Made by a program: the position numbers and the translations under genes
Part shown: positions 47,658 through 57,700 of the stretch, in pieces
Layout: each line of letters begins with the position of its first letter
Position numbering within the stretch: the stretch's first letter is position 1
Source: Gammaproteobacteria bacterium
GTDB taxonomy: Bacteria; Pseudomonadota; Gammaproteobacteria; Tenderiales; Tenderiaceae
DNA: 62,539 nucleotides
NCBI GenBank assembly: GCA_016200485.1
Contig: JACQEP010000008.1
Location: 1 to 62,539, forward strand
Direction: 5' to 3'
The notes under the pieces: model-generated
Databases searched by the model: none
Told to the model about the DNA's origin: nothing
What the model saw: only the letters and a program-made list of their open reading frames with translations

Positions 47658-48266
47658 CTACCTGCTCTTAGCCACTTTTGCATAACGATTGTCATGACGA
47701 ATCACGCGCGGAACATTGACTCGCGACTCAATGGATACCGGCTCGTAAACCACGCGCTTGCGCACAGGGTCATAACGCATCTCGACCTGACCGATCAGCG
47801 GGAAATCCTTGCGGAATGGATGACCGATAAAACCATAATCGGTCAACAGGCGACGTAAATCCGGGTGTCCATCAAACAGGATGCCATATAGGTCAAAGGC
47901 TTCGCGCTCATACCAATTGGCGCTCGCCCAGATATCAGCCACTGAAATTATCCTTGGATCATCATCTGCAACGAACACGCGTAACCGCAGGCGCATGTTA
48001 TGTTTGATTGACAGCAAATGATAAACAACGGCAAAACGCGCCCCCTGCCAGGCGCCGTCTTCGTATTCGAGGTAATCCACGCCGCAAAGATCGATCAACT
48101 GCTCAAAATGCAGCCCGGCGTCATCACGCAAAATGAGGCAGGTTTCATGCAAGCGCTCACATCCGACTTCAATCGTGACTTCATTGACATCGACGACGCA
48201 GGAAGCCAGCCCGTCGCCGAACTTCCCCTGTAAACGCTCCACCAATTTCTCGTTCGAGATCGACAT
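47658..48266 (-). CDS. nuoC: NADH-quinone oxidoreductase subunit C
   Basis: 202 residues, the 30-kDa subunit. The family signature [43 protein letters not shown] is complete. It is a structural part of the hydrophilic arm that contacts NuoD and NuoB. It lies 9 bases after nuoB and 5 before nuoD. Confidence 0.95.
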   Translation of the reverse strand: MSISNEKLVERLQGKFGDGLASCVVDVNEVTIEVGCERLHETCLILRDDAGLHFEQLIDLCGVDYLEYEDGAWQGARFAVVYHLLSIKHNMRLRLRVFVADDDPRIISVADIWASANWYEREAFDLYGILFDGHPDLRRLLTDYGFIGHPFRKDFPLIGQVEMRYDPVRKRVVYEPVSIESRVNVPRVIRHDNRYAKVAKSR

Positions 48267-48275
48267 AATTTATGC

Positions 48276-48770
48276 TCAGCGGGCAATGGTATTGGTGCGT
48301 TTAATTTTGTTCTGTAACTGGATGATGCCGTAGAGCAACGCCTCGGCCGTGGGTGGACAACCAGGCACATAAATATCCACCGGCACGATCCGGTCGCAAC
48401 CACGCACCACGGAATAGGAATAATGGTAATAACCGCCGCCATTAGCACAGGAACCCATGGAAATCACCCACCGTGGTTCGGCCATCTGGTCATAGACCTT
48501 ACGCAATGCGGGCGCCATCTTATTGACCAAGGTACCTGCGACCACCATCACGTCAGACTGGCGCGGGCTGGGTCGGAACACCACGCCAAAACGATCCAGG
48601 TCATAACGCGCTGCGCCTGCGTGCATCATTTCAACGGCGCAACAGGCCAGACCAAAGGTCATCGGCCACAACGAACCGGTGCGCGCCCAGTTGATCAACT
48701 TGTCAGCGGTCGTGGTGACCACGCCTTTTTCGAGTATGCCTTCAATACCCATAGCTTGCCTCCAAAACAC
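48276..48770 (-). CDS. nuoB: NADH-quinone oxidoreductase subunit B
   Basis: 164 residues. Ligands of the terminal [4Fe-4S] cluster N2 appear as the tandem Cys in [13 protein letters not shown], Cys in [23 protein letters not shown], and [15 protein letters not shown]2 passes electrons to quinone. It lies between nuoA (54 bases upstream) and nuoC. Confidence 0.96.
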   Translation of the reverse strand: MFWRQAMGIEGILEKGVVTTTADKLINWARTGSLWPMTFGLACCAVEMMHAGAARYDLDRFGVVFRPSPRQSDVMVVAGTLVNKMAPALRKVYDQMAEPRWVISMGSCANGGGYYHYSYSVVRGCDRIVPVDIYVPGCPPTAEALLYGIIQLQNKIKRTNTIAR

Positions 48771-48824
48771 TCATCCGTTGGCAGCCAGCAGCATTCGCGG
48801 ACGCTCGCATCCTCGCAAATTCAG

Positions 48825-49181
48825 TTATTCCCATTCTAGCGCTCCCTTTTTCCATTCGTAAATGAAACCGATCACCAGGATCGCCAGGAACAAAACCATT
48901 GCCAGAAAACCGAACATGCCGATTTCTTTCAATACCACGGCCCACGGGAACAGGAACGCAATTTCCAAATCGAAAATGATGAACAGGATGGCGACGAGGT
49001 AATAGCGCACATCAAACTTCATGCGCGAGTCTTCGAATGCTTCGAAGCCGCATTCGTACGGTGATAATTTTTCACTGTCCGGCCGGTACGGGGCCAAAAT
49101 AAAACCGGCGATGATCGGCCCGACGCCGAACAAAACACCAAGTACTACGAACACTAGAATTGGTAAATAATTATCCAGCAT
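48825..49181 (-). CDS. nuoA: NADH-quinone oxidoreductase subunit A
   Basis: 118 residues, three membrane helices, first gene of the operon. The loop [44 protein letters not shown] is diagnostic, with the conserved Cys near the quinone channel. It is preceded by a leader of about 100 bases, if the promoter at 49292-49321 is used. Confidence 0.96.
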   Translation of the reverse strand: MLDNYLPILVFVVLGVLFGVGPIIAGFILAPYRPDSEKLSPYECGFEAFEDSRMKFDVRYYLVAILFIIFDLEIAFLFPWAVVLKEIGMFGFLAMVLFLAILVIGFIYEWKKGALEWE

Positions 49182-49250
49182 GCGATCGGATACTGTCCCT
49201 AATCAGCCCTTATTTTTGAAATAAAGGGCGTTGTGTCCCCATTTTTTTAT

Positions 49251-49269
49251 AACACCCCTGAAGGGTGTT
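49251..49269 (+). other. Hairpin in the nuo leader
   Basis: AACACCC (49251-49257) and GGGTGTT (49263-49269), followed by T residues on the + strand and preceded by a T run. On the minus strand, in the direction of the nuo genes, the hairpin is flanked by A-rich sequence, so it is not a terminator for nuo. It could fold in the leader RNA. A second hairpin, GCCCTTATTT / AAATAAAGGGC, lies at 49206-49229. Confidence 0.4.
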
Positions 49270-49291
49270 TTTTAAAAGTGTTAAGAGGTCG

Positions 49292-49321
49292 AGTCTAGGT
49301 TAGTTTTTTGTGAAGTGTCAA
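49292..49321 (-). promoter_or_regulatory. Candidate sigma-70 promoter of the nuo operon
   Basis: On the minus strand TTGACA (49316-49321), an 18-base spacer, and TAGACT (49292-49297). The -35 box is perfect and the -10 box matches 4 of 6. Its position about 110 bases before nuoA and after tRNA-Leu fits the operon start. Predicted from sequence only. Confidence 0.55.
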
Positions 49322-49443
49322 CCCGGTTCTTATCCGAATATACCCTTGTTATTCTAGAGGTTAGATACACATAAGGTAACTAGCTTCATGTAAAACAAGC
49401 GTATATCCAACAACAGTCACAATTTCTTCAGTTATTACAAAAA

Positions 49444-49528
49444 TGGTACCGATGGCCGGACTCGAACCGGCACGGCTTTCGCCACTACCCCCTCAAGATA
49501 GCGTGTCTACCAATTCCACCACATCGGC
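49444..49528 (-). tRNA. tRNA-Leu (anticodon GAG)
   Basis: 85 bases on the minus strand including encoded CCA. The acceptor stem GCCGATG / CATCGGT closes with one G-U pair. The anticodon stem CTATC / GGTAG holds the loop TTGAGGG with anticodon GAG, reading CUC/CUU codons. A long variable arm (TGGCGAAAGCCG) marks a class II tRNA, and GGTTCGAGTCC is the T loop. It lies between secG and the nuo operon. Confidence 0.96.
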
Positions 49529-49598
49529 ATTACATAAAACAACATTGGCTGAGCCATTTCCGATCTCAAGGCTCAGCCAACAAATCAATTATATTCTA

Positions 49599-49934
49599 TT
49601 ACTTATTAGCAGGCAGTACTGGAACGTCTGCGGGTGCTGTTGGAGCAGCGGGCACAGACTGTACCGGCGCCCCCATATCCACCACGCTCTTATTAACTTC
49701 GACACGTTTGCCGGTCAGATAAGCCAACCCGAGACAGGTAATAAAAAACAAGGTCGCAACCACGGCCGTGGCCCGCGTTAAAAATGAGGCCGAACCTTGG
49801 CTGCCAAAAACCGTATTCGATGCGCCGCTGCCAAAAGCCGCGCCGATATCAGCCCCCTTACCGCGCTGGATCAGCACCAGCACGCTCAGAGCCACTGCCA
49901 GCACGACGAGAAACACTTGTAAAACCGTAAACAT
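49599..49934 (-). CDS. secG: Protein translocase subunit SecG
   Basis: 111 residues. Two membrane helices (VLQVFLVVLAVALSVLVLIQ and ATAVVATLFFITCLGLAYLTG) flank the conserved loop RGKGADIGAAFGSGASNTVFGSQGSASFLTR. It stabilises SecYE in the inner membrane. The C-terminal tail is Pro/Ala-rich. It lies 16 bases after tpiA, as in many proteobacteria. Confidence 0.95.
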   Translation of the reverse strand: MFTVLQVFLVVLAVALSVLVLIQRGKGADIGAAFGSGASNTVFGSQGSASFLTRATAVVATLFFITCLGLAYLTGKRVEVNKSVVDMGAPVQSVPAAPTAPADVPVLPANK

Positions 49935-49949
49935 TACATCAATCCTCTA

Positions 49950-50702
49950 TTAAACCGCTGCCCGACAGATCGTCAGAAACTCATCCGCCTTGAGCGAGGC
50001 ACCACCGATCAGGCCGCCATCGATATCCTGCTGTGCAAACAGCTCCTTAGCATTATCGCCTTTGACGCTGCCACCGTAGAGTAGCCGCATCTTCTGCGCC
50101 AAGCCACTGTCACGCGCCGCCAATCGCTGGCGAATAAACGCATGCACCGCCTGCGCCTGCTCCGGCGATGCCGTCATCCCGGTACCAATCGCCCACACCG
50201 GTTCATAGGCGATCACAGCGTTGGCCAGCGCAGCCAAACCACCTTCTTTATTCAGTACTGCATCCAGCTGGCGGGCAACAACCGCCTCGGTTTTGCCTTG
50301 TTGCCGTTCTTCCAGCAACTCGCCCACACAGAGGATGGGTTTCAATCCCGCCTTGCTGACGGCGATCAATTTATCGGCCACAACGGCATCGTCTTCCCCG
50401 TAAAGGGCGCGACGCTCGGAATGGCCAATAATGACGTAGTCGCATCCCATGTCTTTGAGCATGGCGGGCGAAATTTCACCGGTAAACGCGCCGCTATCGC
50501 GGTGAGAGACATTTTGTGCCCCCAAGACTACCACCGAACCCTGCAACTGTTGTTTCACTTGCCCCAGATAAACAAAGGGCGGACAAACCGCGACTTCCGC
50601 TTTAACCCCCGCCATCCCGGCCAAGACCCCTTCGATCAGGGCTTGCGCGGCCTGGCGGCTGCCATTCATTTTCCAGTTTCCGGCGACTAACGGTTTACGC
50701 AT
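49950..50702 (-). CDS. tpiA: Triosephosphate isomerase
   Basis: 250 residues from ATG 50702 (MRKPLVAGNWKMNG); a longer frame adds an unrelated leader. Catalytic residues are Lys in NWKMNG, His in VIIGHSERR and Glu in AYEPVWAIGTG; LYGGSVKGDN binds the phosphate. It interconverts glyceraldehyde-3-phosphate and dihydroxyacetone phosphate. It starts the tpiA-secG-tRNA-nuo run. Confidence 0.96.
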   Translation of the reverse strand: MRKPLVAGNWKMNGSRQAAQALIEGVLAGMAGVKAEVAVCPPFVYLGQVKQQLQGSVVVLGAQNVSHRDSGAFTGEISPAMLKDMGCDYVIIGHSERRALYGEDDAVVADKLIAVSKAGLKPILCVGELLEERQQGKTEAVVARQLDAVLNKEGGLAALANAVIAYEPVWAIGTGMTASPEQAQAVHAFIRQRLAARDSGLAQKMRLLYGGSVKGDNAKELFAQQDIDGGLIGGASLKADEFLTICRAAV

Positions 50703-50828
50703 TCTGCTGCCTGTGTTGGGCCATGAAAAAAGAACGCAAAGATTACAGTCCCCGGCGTAATAAATCAAATTTTCCGGGGTGTTGGGAGGTCCTGCAATTA
50801 TCCTCGCTTGAAAGGTGAACTCAACCGC

Positions 50829-50852
50829 AGGGGCGATTCATGAATCGCCCCT
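50829..50852. repeat. Perfect 24-base palindrome between tpiA and glmM
   Basis: AGGGGCGATTCA followed by its exact reverse complement. The flanking CGCA and TGCG extend it imperfectly. This GGGGCGATTCATGAATCGCCCC type of hairpin turns up between genes in other proteobacteria, so it is likely a dispersed repeat. Confidence 0.65.
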
Positions 50853-50883
50853 ACATGCGGGGGATACCACTCGCTTAGCAGTT

Positions 50884-52242
50884 TTATACCGCACCCTCCG
50901 ACGCGGCATAGGCCTCGCGCACGGTATCGGCCAAATAAGTTGCACAATCCTTGACTTGGATGGCATCCCGCCCCTCGACCATAACCCGGATCAGTGGCTC
51001 GGTACCTGAGGCGCGCAGCAGGATGCGCCCCTGATCGGCCAGCCGGGCCTGGACTTCCTGTTCCGCCTTCTTCACCTGAGGCGAGGCGGCAAAATCAAAG
51101 CGCCGCTCAGTACGGACATTGATCATCACCTGCGGGTACTTGACCATCCCTGCCTTGAGGTGGCGCAAACTCTGCTTACTGTCGATCATCGCCGCCAACA
51201 CCTGTAAGGACGAGATGATGCCGTCGCCGGTGGTGGTCTGATCCAAGCAAATAATGTGACCCGACGACTCGCCGCCGAGGCTCCAGCCGCCCTGCTTCAA
51301 CATTTCCATCACATAGCGATCCCCTACTGCCGCCCGATGCAGGCGGATGCCCTGCTCGGTAAGGGCATGCTCGAGGCCGAGGTTGCTCATCACGGTCCCC
51401 ACCACATCCTGACACCCCGCCGTCGCCCGGGCGATGATATAAAGAATCTCGTCGCCGTCGATGATCTCACCCTGGTCATCGACCATGATCAGCCGGTCGC
51501 CGTCCCCGTCGAGGGCAATCCCCAGATTGGCGCGTTTCGCCTGCACGGCATGTTGCAGCGCCTCGGGGCTGGTCGAACCGCAATGTTCATTGATATTCAA
51601 GCCATCGGGCTCGGTGCCCAAGGTAATCACCTTGGCCCCCAGTTCTTCAAAAACATGGGGGGCGATGTCATAGGTCGCGCCATGGGCGCAATCCACCACG
51701 ATCGTCAGACCGCGCAAGCTGATGCGATTTGGAATTGTGCTCTTGCAGAATTCGATGTAGCGGCCCGCCGCATCACGCACGCGCTCGGCCTTGCCGAGGG
51801 CGTTGGACGCCACCGTGGTCATTTCCTTTTCCAATTCCGCTTCAATGGCCAGCTCAACCTCATCCGGCAACTTGGTGCCATCGGCCGAGAAAAATTTAAT
51901 ACCATTGTCATAGTAAGGATTGTGCGAGGCGCTGATCACAATACCGGCCTTGGCCCGCAGCGTGCGCGTCAGATAGGCAATCCCGGGCGTCGGCATCGGC
52001 CCCAGCAGGTGACTATCGACCCCAGCAGCAGATAATCCCGCCTCCAACGCCGACTCGAACATATAGCCTGAGATCCGGGTGTCCTTGCCGATCAGCACCT
52101 TGCTCTTGCGGCCATTGCTTTCCGCCAGTACCCGGCCCGCCGCCCAGCCGAGCTTGAGCACGAATTCAGGCGTAATTGGGAACTGACCTACCTTGCCACG
52201 GACACCGTCGGTGCCGAAATATTTGCGTTTTTGTTGTTTCAT
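50884..52242 (-). CDS. glmM: Phosphoglucosamine mutase
   Basis: 452 residues from ATG 52242. [15 protein letters not shown] opens the protein; the phosphoserine loop is [15 protein letters not shown], with catalytic Ser; the metal loop is DGDGDRL; the C-terminal phosphate loop is [15 protein letters not shown]. It converts glucosamine-6-phosphate to glucosamine-1-phosphate for UDP-GlcNAc and cell-wall synthesis. folP is directly upstream, as is normal, with a short hairpin (52274-52300) between. ftsH, the usual gene before folP, is absent. Confidence 0.95.
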   Translation of the reverse strand: MKQQKRKYFGTDGVRGKVGQFPITPEFVLKLGWAAGRVLAESNGRKSKVLIGKDTRISGYMFESALEAGLSAAGVDSHLLGPMPTPGIAYLTRTLRAKAGIVISASHNPYYDNGIKFFSADGTKLPDEVELAIEAELEKEMTTVASNALGKAERVRDAAGRYIEFCKSTIPNRISLRGLTIVVDCAHGATYDIAPHVFEELGAKVITLGTEPDGLNINEHCGSTSPEALQHAVQAKRANLGIALDGDGDRLIMVDDQGEIIDGDEILYIIARATAGCQDVVGTVMSNLGLEHALTEQGIRLHRAAVGDRYVMEMLKQGGWSLGGESSGHIICLDQTTTGDGIISSLQVLAAMIDSKQSLRHLKAGMVKYPQVMINVRTERRFDFAASPQVKKAEQEVQARLADQGRILLRASGTEPLIRVMVEGRDAIQVKDCATYLADTVREAYAASEGAV

Positions 52243-52317
52243 ACTTGTCTCGTCACCTGCGTCCACTTATGTCTCCCCGTCTCCTAAAAGAAGGCGGGGA
52301 TAATAAATAATCTGTCC

Positions 52318-53124
52318 TCACACCATTGACACCGCCCGCCACACCCTCAGCACATCCACCGTCGCGGCCACATCATGCACCCGCAAAATATCAGCTCCCT
52401 GTGACAAGGCCAAGACAGCCGCCGCCAGACTGCCATACAAACGCTGCTCCACCGGCTTGCCCAAGATCTGCCCGATCATGGCCTTGCGGGAAATCCCCAC
52501 CAGCAACGGCACACCCAGCGCCTTAAATCGGTTCAATTCCTTAAGTAAAAGCAGATTATGCGCTAAAGTCTTGCCGAAGCCAAAACCTGGATCGATCAAC
52601 AGATGATGGCGCGCGATGCCTGCAGCCAGCGCAGCGTTGATTCGTTGTTCAAGAAAATGAAAAACCTCAGCCACAACATCATCGTAGTGAGGATCAGCCT
52701 GCATCGTCCGCGGCTCGCCCTGCATGTGCATCAAACACACCGGCACATTTAATTCAGCCGCAGCCGCCAGCGCACCCTCTTCTTGCAGCGCACGCACATC
52801 GTTGATCATGCTCGCCCCCGCCGCCACGGCCGCCCGCATCACTGCTGGCTTGCTGGTATCGACCGAGATTGGAACATTACTGTGCTGGCGAATCGCCTTG
52901 ATCACCGGCACGACGCGAGCGATCTCATCGACTACTGTCACTGGTTGCGCACCGGGGCGCGTCGACTCACCGCCAATGTCGATGATATCCGCGCCTTCCT
53001 CAACCATCGCCAATGCCCGCTCGACAGCAATTTCAGGCGCGACATAACAACCGCCGTCGGAAAATGAATCCGGGGTGACGTTGAGGATGCCCATGATTTG
53101 GGGGTAGGTGAAATCGAGAGGCAT
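52318..53124 (-). CDS. folP: Dihydropteroate synthase
   Basis: 268 residues. MGILNVTPDSFSDGG, GADIIDIGGESTRPGA, ISVDTSKPAVMRAA and LIDPGFGFGKTLAHN are the four conserved loops that bind pterin diphosphate and p-aminobenzoate. It makes dihydropteroate in folate synthesis. TAGGAG lies ten bases before the ATG. Upstream is not ftsH but a Fic gene, so the ancestral ftsH-folP-glmM order is broken here. Confidence 0.95.
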   Translation of the reverse strand: MPLDFTYPQIMGILNVTPDSFSDGGCYVAPEIAVERALAMVEEGADIIDIGGESTRPGAQPVTVVDEIARVVPVIKAIRQHSNVPISVDTSKPAVMRAAVAAGASMINDVRALQEEGALAAAAELNVPVCLMHMQGEPRTMQADPHYDDVVAEVFHFLEQRINAALAAGIARHHLLIDPGFGFGKTLAHNLLLLKELNRFKALGVPLLVGISRKAMIGQILGKPVEQRLYGSLAAAVLALSQGADILRVHDVAATVDVLRVWRAVSMV

Positions 53125-53212
53125 CGCTATAACACTCCTATTGGCATCGCGTGAATACGCTCGACAATGGAAAAGAACAAATTACCCTTGCGATCCTCGA
53201 GAAACTCATTGC

Positions 53213-53243
53213 GTCCATTATGCAATCTGATTGCATAATGGAC
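53213..53243. other. Inverted repeat upstream of folP
   Basis: 13-base arms (GTCCATTATGCAA, TTGCATAATGGAC) around TCTGA, 90 bases before folP and 54 after the end of the Fic gene. No T tract on the minus strand follows, so it is more likely an operator or repeat than a terminator. Confidence 0.5.
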
Positions 53244-53296
53244 GAATAGTCTACTTTTTATTATCTCTTTCTTAGGTATGTTGAGCATTCGTTGAA

Positions 53297-54459
53297 TTAT
53301 TTGTGTTCAGATGCGAGCGCCACACAGCCAGGCCAGAGCCTGTTGTTTTCATCCTGAATTACGAGCCCCTTTTCACGCAAATCACGCTGCTTGGTTTTAT
53401 CGGTGAGTTTAACGTATAGCGCCTGATACCAAGGCGCGCTACGCAGCTCAGCCAAGGACATCGGTTTTCCTGCAGCCATGAGCTGGCTGGCAATCGCGTA
53501 TTGCCGAGAATTGATTTCTTTTTCGTCGTGACGATGTTTGAGATCATTTTCAAAAAGAAGAAGACTGACCAGTGCATTCACGCGATCATGCAGATTATGG
53601 ATACTGGTAAGCATGCCTTGCAGAAAAAAGGCGATAAACGCCGTATTGGGAAAAACCACCTTATTTTCCGCCTGTTTGCGGCAGGTATTGAATAATGTGA
53701 AGTAGTGGTGAATGTTATCGAAGTAATAGCGCGCCTGGGCGAAAGGGGCGTATTTGAATCCCTCCGCCTGGAGCAAGGTCGCCTCCAGCACCCGGCCGAC
53801 GCGACCATTGCCATCCCAGAAAGGGTGAATCAACTCGTAATAGAGGTGAACCAACGGCGCCCGGATAAGCACCGGCACGCCCTGCAATTTCAGCGTTTGC
53901 TGCCACTCAATGAGATAACTGAGCAGTGATTCTACATCCCGACCAGACTGAGGTGGCTTGTAACTACCACCATGCTCTTTATTACCCACTTGGGTCACAA
54001 TGCCTTGGGGTTATCGCGCAACAGACCAGGCTGGTTGTAGTCGTGCGGCAGTTGATCGGTCACCGCGGCATGAACCTGCCGGATGAAATCGATGTTCAGC
54101 TGCCAGCCGGGTGTGGCAGCGGCATGTTGGGCCAGTTCGTAGGCATGTTTGAGGTTGATGGCGCGCCGCTGCTCAACGTCATGCACCTGGGCTGGCGCAA
54201 GGTCAAGCGCCTGTTCTGTCTCTTCCTCCGACAGGGTGCCGCCTTCGATGGAGTTGGTGCCGAAGATACTGTTGACGACTACCTCTTTCTCTAACCGGCT
54301 GGCGACCTGGGACAACGGTGAGCCACGAAACCGCTGGTGAGCATCTTCGATACGCAGCAACAGGGTTTCTACAGCAGCCAGATCCACCCCGACCTGGAAG
54401 GTAAAGGGGACAAAACGGTCGGTATCCACTCTGAGCTGAGATTCGATATCTTTTGTCAC
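53297..54459 (-). pseudogene. Fic-family AMP-transferase, split by a one-base frameshift
   Basis: The N-terminal part (54459-53995, 154 residues) contains GTNSIEGG, the inhibitory T-x-x-x-E-G helix of class II Fic proteins. It ends LLRDNPKAL at a TGA (53995-53997). Read one base off, from the GTG at 53998, the sequence continues VTQVGNKEHGGSY and then the Fic core with IHPFWDGNGRVGR, the HPFxxGNGRxxR catalytic motif. A C-terminal winged-helix-like part follows (LMAAGKPMSLAELRS...LYVKLTDKTKQRDLREKGLV). One missing base explains the split; both halves are otherwise intact. GTGA could in principle allow reinitiation, giving two polypeptides. The length with correction (about 387 residues) is normal. 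The target protein is unknown. Confidence 0.82.
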
Positions 54460-54610
54460 CCAAAATGTCTCGAAAAATGTCCGGGGAAAATATGTTATTT
54501 AATATAAAAATATTAATATGTTACACAAACATAATATCAATTATTGACCTGAAATATGTCCCATCATAATACTAGGCCATCGGATTAATTGCCAGCAACT
54601 CAGATTCAGG

Positions 54611-54647
54611 TAAAAAAATACCCACCCTCAAGGATGAGGGCGGGTAT
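54611..54647 (-). terminator. Rho-independent terminator of the RTX gene
   Basis: On the minus strand, a stem of ATACCC..GCCCTCA against its complement, with 12 paired bases and one mismatch (arms 54618-54630 and 54635-54647), followed by a run of seven T. It lies about 55 bases after the RTX stop. Confidence 0.9.
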
Positions 54648-54702
54648 CGATCACATGACTACTCGCGAATCGCCCCGTTATTTACGCCGAGGCTGATTTC
54701 GC

Positions 54703-57700
54703 TCACTGCCAATTGGCCACCAACACCGGCGCCAAGGCGGTCTCAACATCCGGCGACAAGGTCAACTGCCCCGCAGACGGTGCCGAAAACGCGGCCATCG
54801 CTGAGACGAGATTTTCGACGTTGGTGTCCAGCAATGTCTTACCGTCTGCGGTTTTGAGTTGCTCGACGTGGTAGGCACTGCCCAGATACCAGTCTTTGAT
54901 CACCAGGTGGTCTGAAGTGCCGATGATGTTGATATCCAGGTTGTTGCCTGTATGCTGGAACCAGAGTTGATCGGTCGCAATCCCGGCGCCGAACGATGCC
55001 ACATCCGTGTTACCGGCGGTGGTGTCGTTTTCGGTGACGGTATCGACGTCATAGCCTCGACCAAAGAGATAAGTATCATTCCCTGCGTCCCCCACCAGCG
55101 AATCATTCGCAGCTGCGCCATCCAGGCTATCATTACCCGCAAAGCCATACATCAGATCAGCCCCACTGGTGCCTGACAACACATCATTGCCGCTCGTTCC
55201 GGTAACGACATTGCGCGTGGTGCCCACATTGATCAGGAAATCACCCGTCACCTGGGTCCCTGAGGTGTCCGTTGCGATGACACGAATCGTCAGTGTACCC
55301 ATATCCGGAATGGCAGGGGTACCGCTGAAGGTTTGCGTCGCGGAATTGAAACTCATCCAACTCGGTAACGCAGTACCATCCGCCTGGATGGCCGTCAGGG
55401 TCAACGTGTCCCCGGCATCAATGTCGGCAAAGGTACCTGCCGGAAGGGTAAGGCTGAACGGTTGGCCCTCATTCGCCGCTTGATCAACGATAGGCGCAGC
55501 CACGATTGGTGCATCATTGACATTGGCCACGGAGATGATGAAGTTATCGCTCACTGTGGCACCGGCCAGATCGGTAGCCATCACTTTGATGTCGATATTG
55601 CCAACATCACTGTTTACTGGCGTACCCGTAAAGGTTCGAGTTGTTGCATTGAAACTCAACCAGCTTGGCAAGGCACTGCCATCGGCATTTGTAGCGGTGA
55701 ATATCAGACTATCACCAGCGTCCACATCGACGAATGTGTTCACTGGAACAGTGAAGCTGAACGCCTGGTCTTCGGTCGCTGCTTGATCTGCGATCAGTGC
55801 AGCAGCCGTCGGCGCGTCGTTGGTGTTGGCAACAGTGACCACAAAGTTATCACTTACCGAAGCACCTGCCAGATCGGTCGCGGTGACTTTAACACCTACT
55901 ACACCCACATCACCATTGGCTGGCGTGCCGCTAAAAGTCTGCGTCGCCGCATCAAAGGATAACCAGCCTGGCAATGCCGTTCCATCAGCACGAGTTGCGC
56001 TTAGCGTCAGGCTATCTCCCGCATCAGCATCTGTAAACATCCCCGTAGGCACTGCGAAGCTAAATACGGCACCTTCGCTGGCCAATTGATCAGATATTGG
56101 AAGACTGACTTGAGGCGCTGTGTTCGTTGATGGCTGCCCCTGTGCGGGTGCCGTATAAATATCACCCGTCGTAGCATAGTTATATGCATAGTCGCCGCCA
56201 GCCAATCCCACCGTAGAGGTGATATCGAAATTGGCGATTACATCAGCCGTGAACAGCGGAATTGAAGTTCCTTGATTGTAGGCGTCAATTAATTCGTTCT
56301 TTCTCGCATTGATGATGCCGAGCAGGTCAAAAACTTGGCCGCCGTTGATATTTAGAAATTGTAGCTGTTCAACAAATGCATCGTTACTGACGATTCCGGT
56401 ACCATCGTCATAGGTATATTGCCAATTGATATCAACACTATCGCCCGTTGCGCTCCCAATTTGAAGATGCAACATTGACCACGTATTACCATTTCCGTAG
56501 TCTTCAAACTGAAGCGAGGCAGTCACATCTTCTGGATGGATACCCATACCCAATGACAATGTATCAATACCACCAGAATTTCCAGTTAGTGTCGAAAGAT
56601 CCCAAATAAAGTCTCCACCGTCACCTGGGTTAAAGAGATAGACATCATTGCCGTCATCACCCTCTAGATCATCCGCACCTTCTTTACCCACAAAAATGTC
56701 AGTTCCTTGCGAACCAGTGAAATAGTCATTCCCAGCGGTACCTTCGAAAACCCAGGTCGTTGGAACTGGCCCTAAATAATTAAGCAGGTCTGATCGCGTC
56801 AACGTAACATCAGAGAATTGATAATTTTCGATACCAAACCCGAGAAAATCATTGTCCCCGCGCTGGGCCACATAGACAGAGGCATCGGGATTACTTTTTG
56901 AAGTGATTTTGATGCCCAAACGGCCATCACTGTCCGGCGCGACCCAGCTGAGCTTTACATCCGCCAGATTGACGTTAACCTTCAGAGTATCTTCCGCAAG
57001 CACCAAACCATTAGTAAAAATGGCCTGTAATTCAGGGATCAGCGTGGTCAGTGTCGCTTCCGGCCCTTTTAGGGTTTGAATGTTCTGTTCATACGTGCCT
57101 GACATAGCTTCATAAAGCAAGGTCCCAATATCACTGCTCGTAAAAAGCCCATTATCAACGATATGGGTTTCAGTCGCTTCACTCAGGTCAACAACGTATC
57201 GATCCGAGCCGCCAGAACCGTACAAATAGTTCCATCCTGCGCCCCCAGAGAGTACATCATCACCTGCATAGCCAAAGAGGACATCACTACCCTGCCCGCC
57301 GGACAAGAAATCGCCAGTACTCCCGCCAAACAGCCAATCGTTACCCTCTCCCCCCTCAATGCACAACGGTCCGTAAAATGAGGTACTTCCAACCGCTTCC
57401 CAAATCGAACCCGGCTGATAAATGGCTTCTGTGCCCACAACATCATCACCGGCACCGGCATCGATCACGGAAATTCTATCGTTGTAGGACAATACCGCGA
57501 CTTCGCGCATCGCTATATTGTTATAAACACCCTCATTTCCTGTCAGCTCACCAGCAGGAACGTTTTCCGGTCTCACATAACCGGAATCGTAAATTCTGGC
57601 CAAAGAATGGTTAATAGTATTATTCGTGTTTCCGAGCGCCAGGAGTGATCCCATTTTAAAATAGGCTCGCTCTTTACGGAATGTGTATTCGGTTGCGGTA

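Noticed and set aside
49251-49269. Terminator before nuoA
   Set aside because: The T run is on the + strand; on the nuo strand the hairpin is followed by A-rich sequence.
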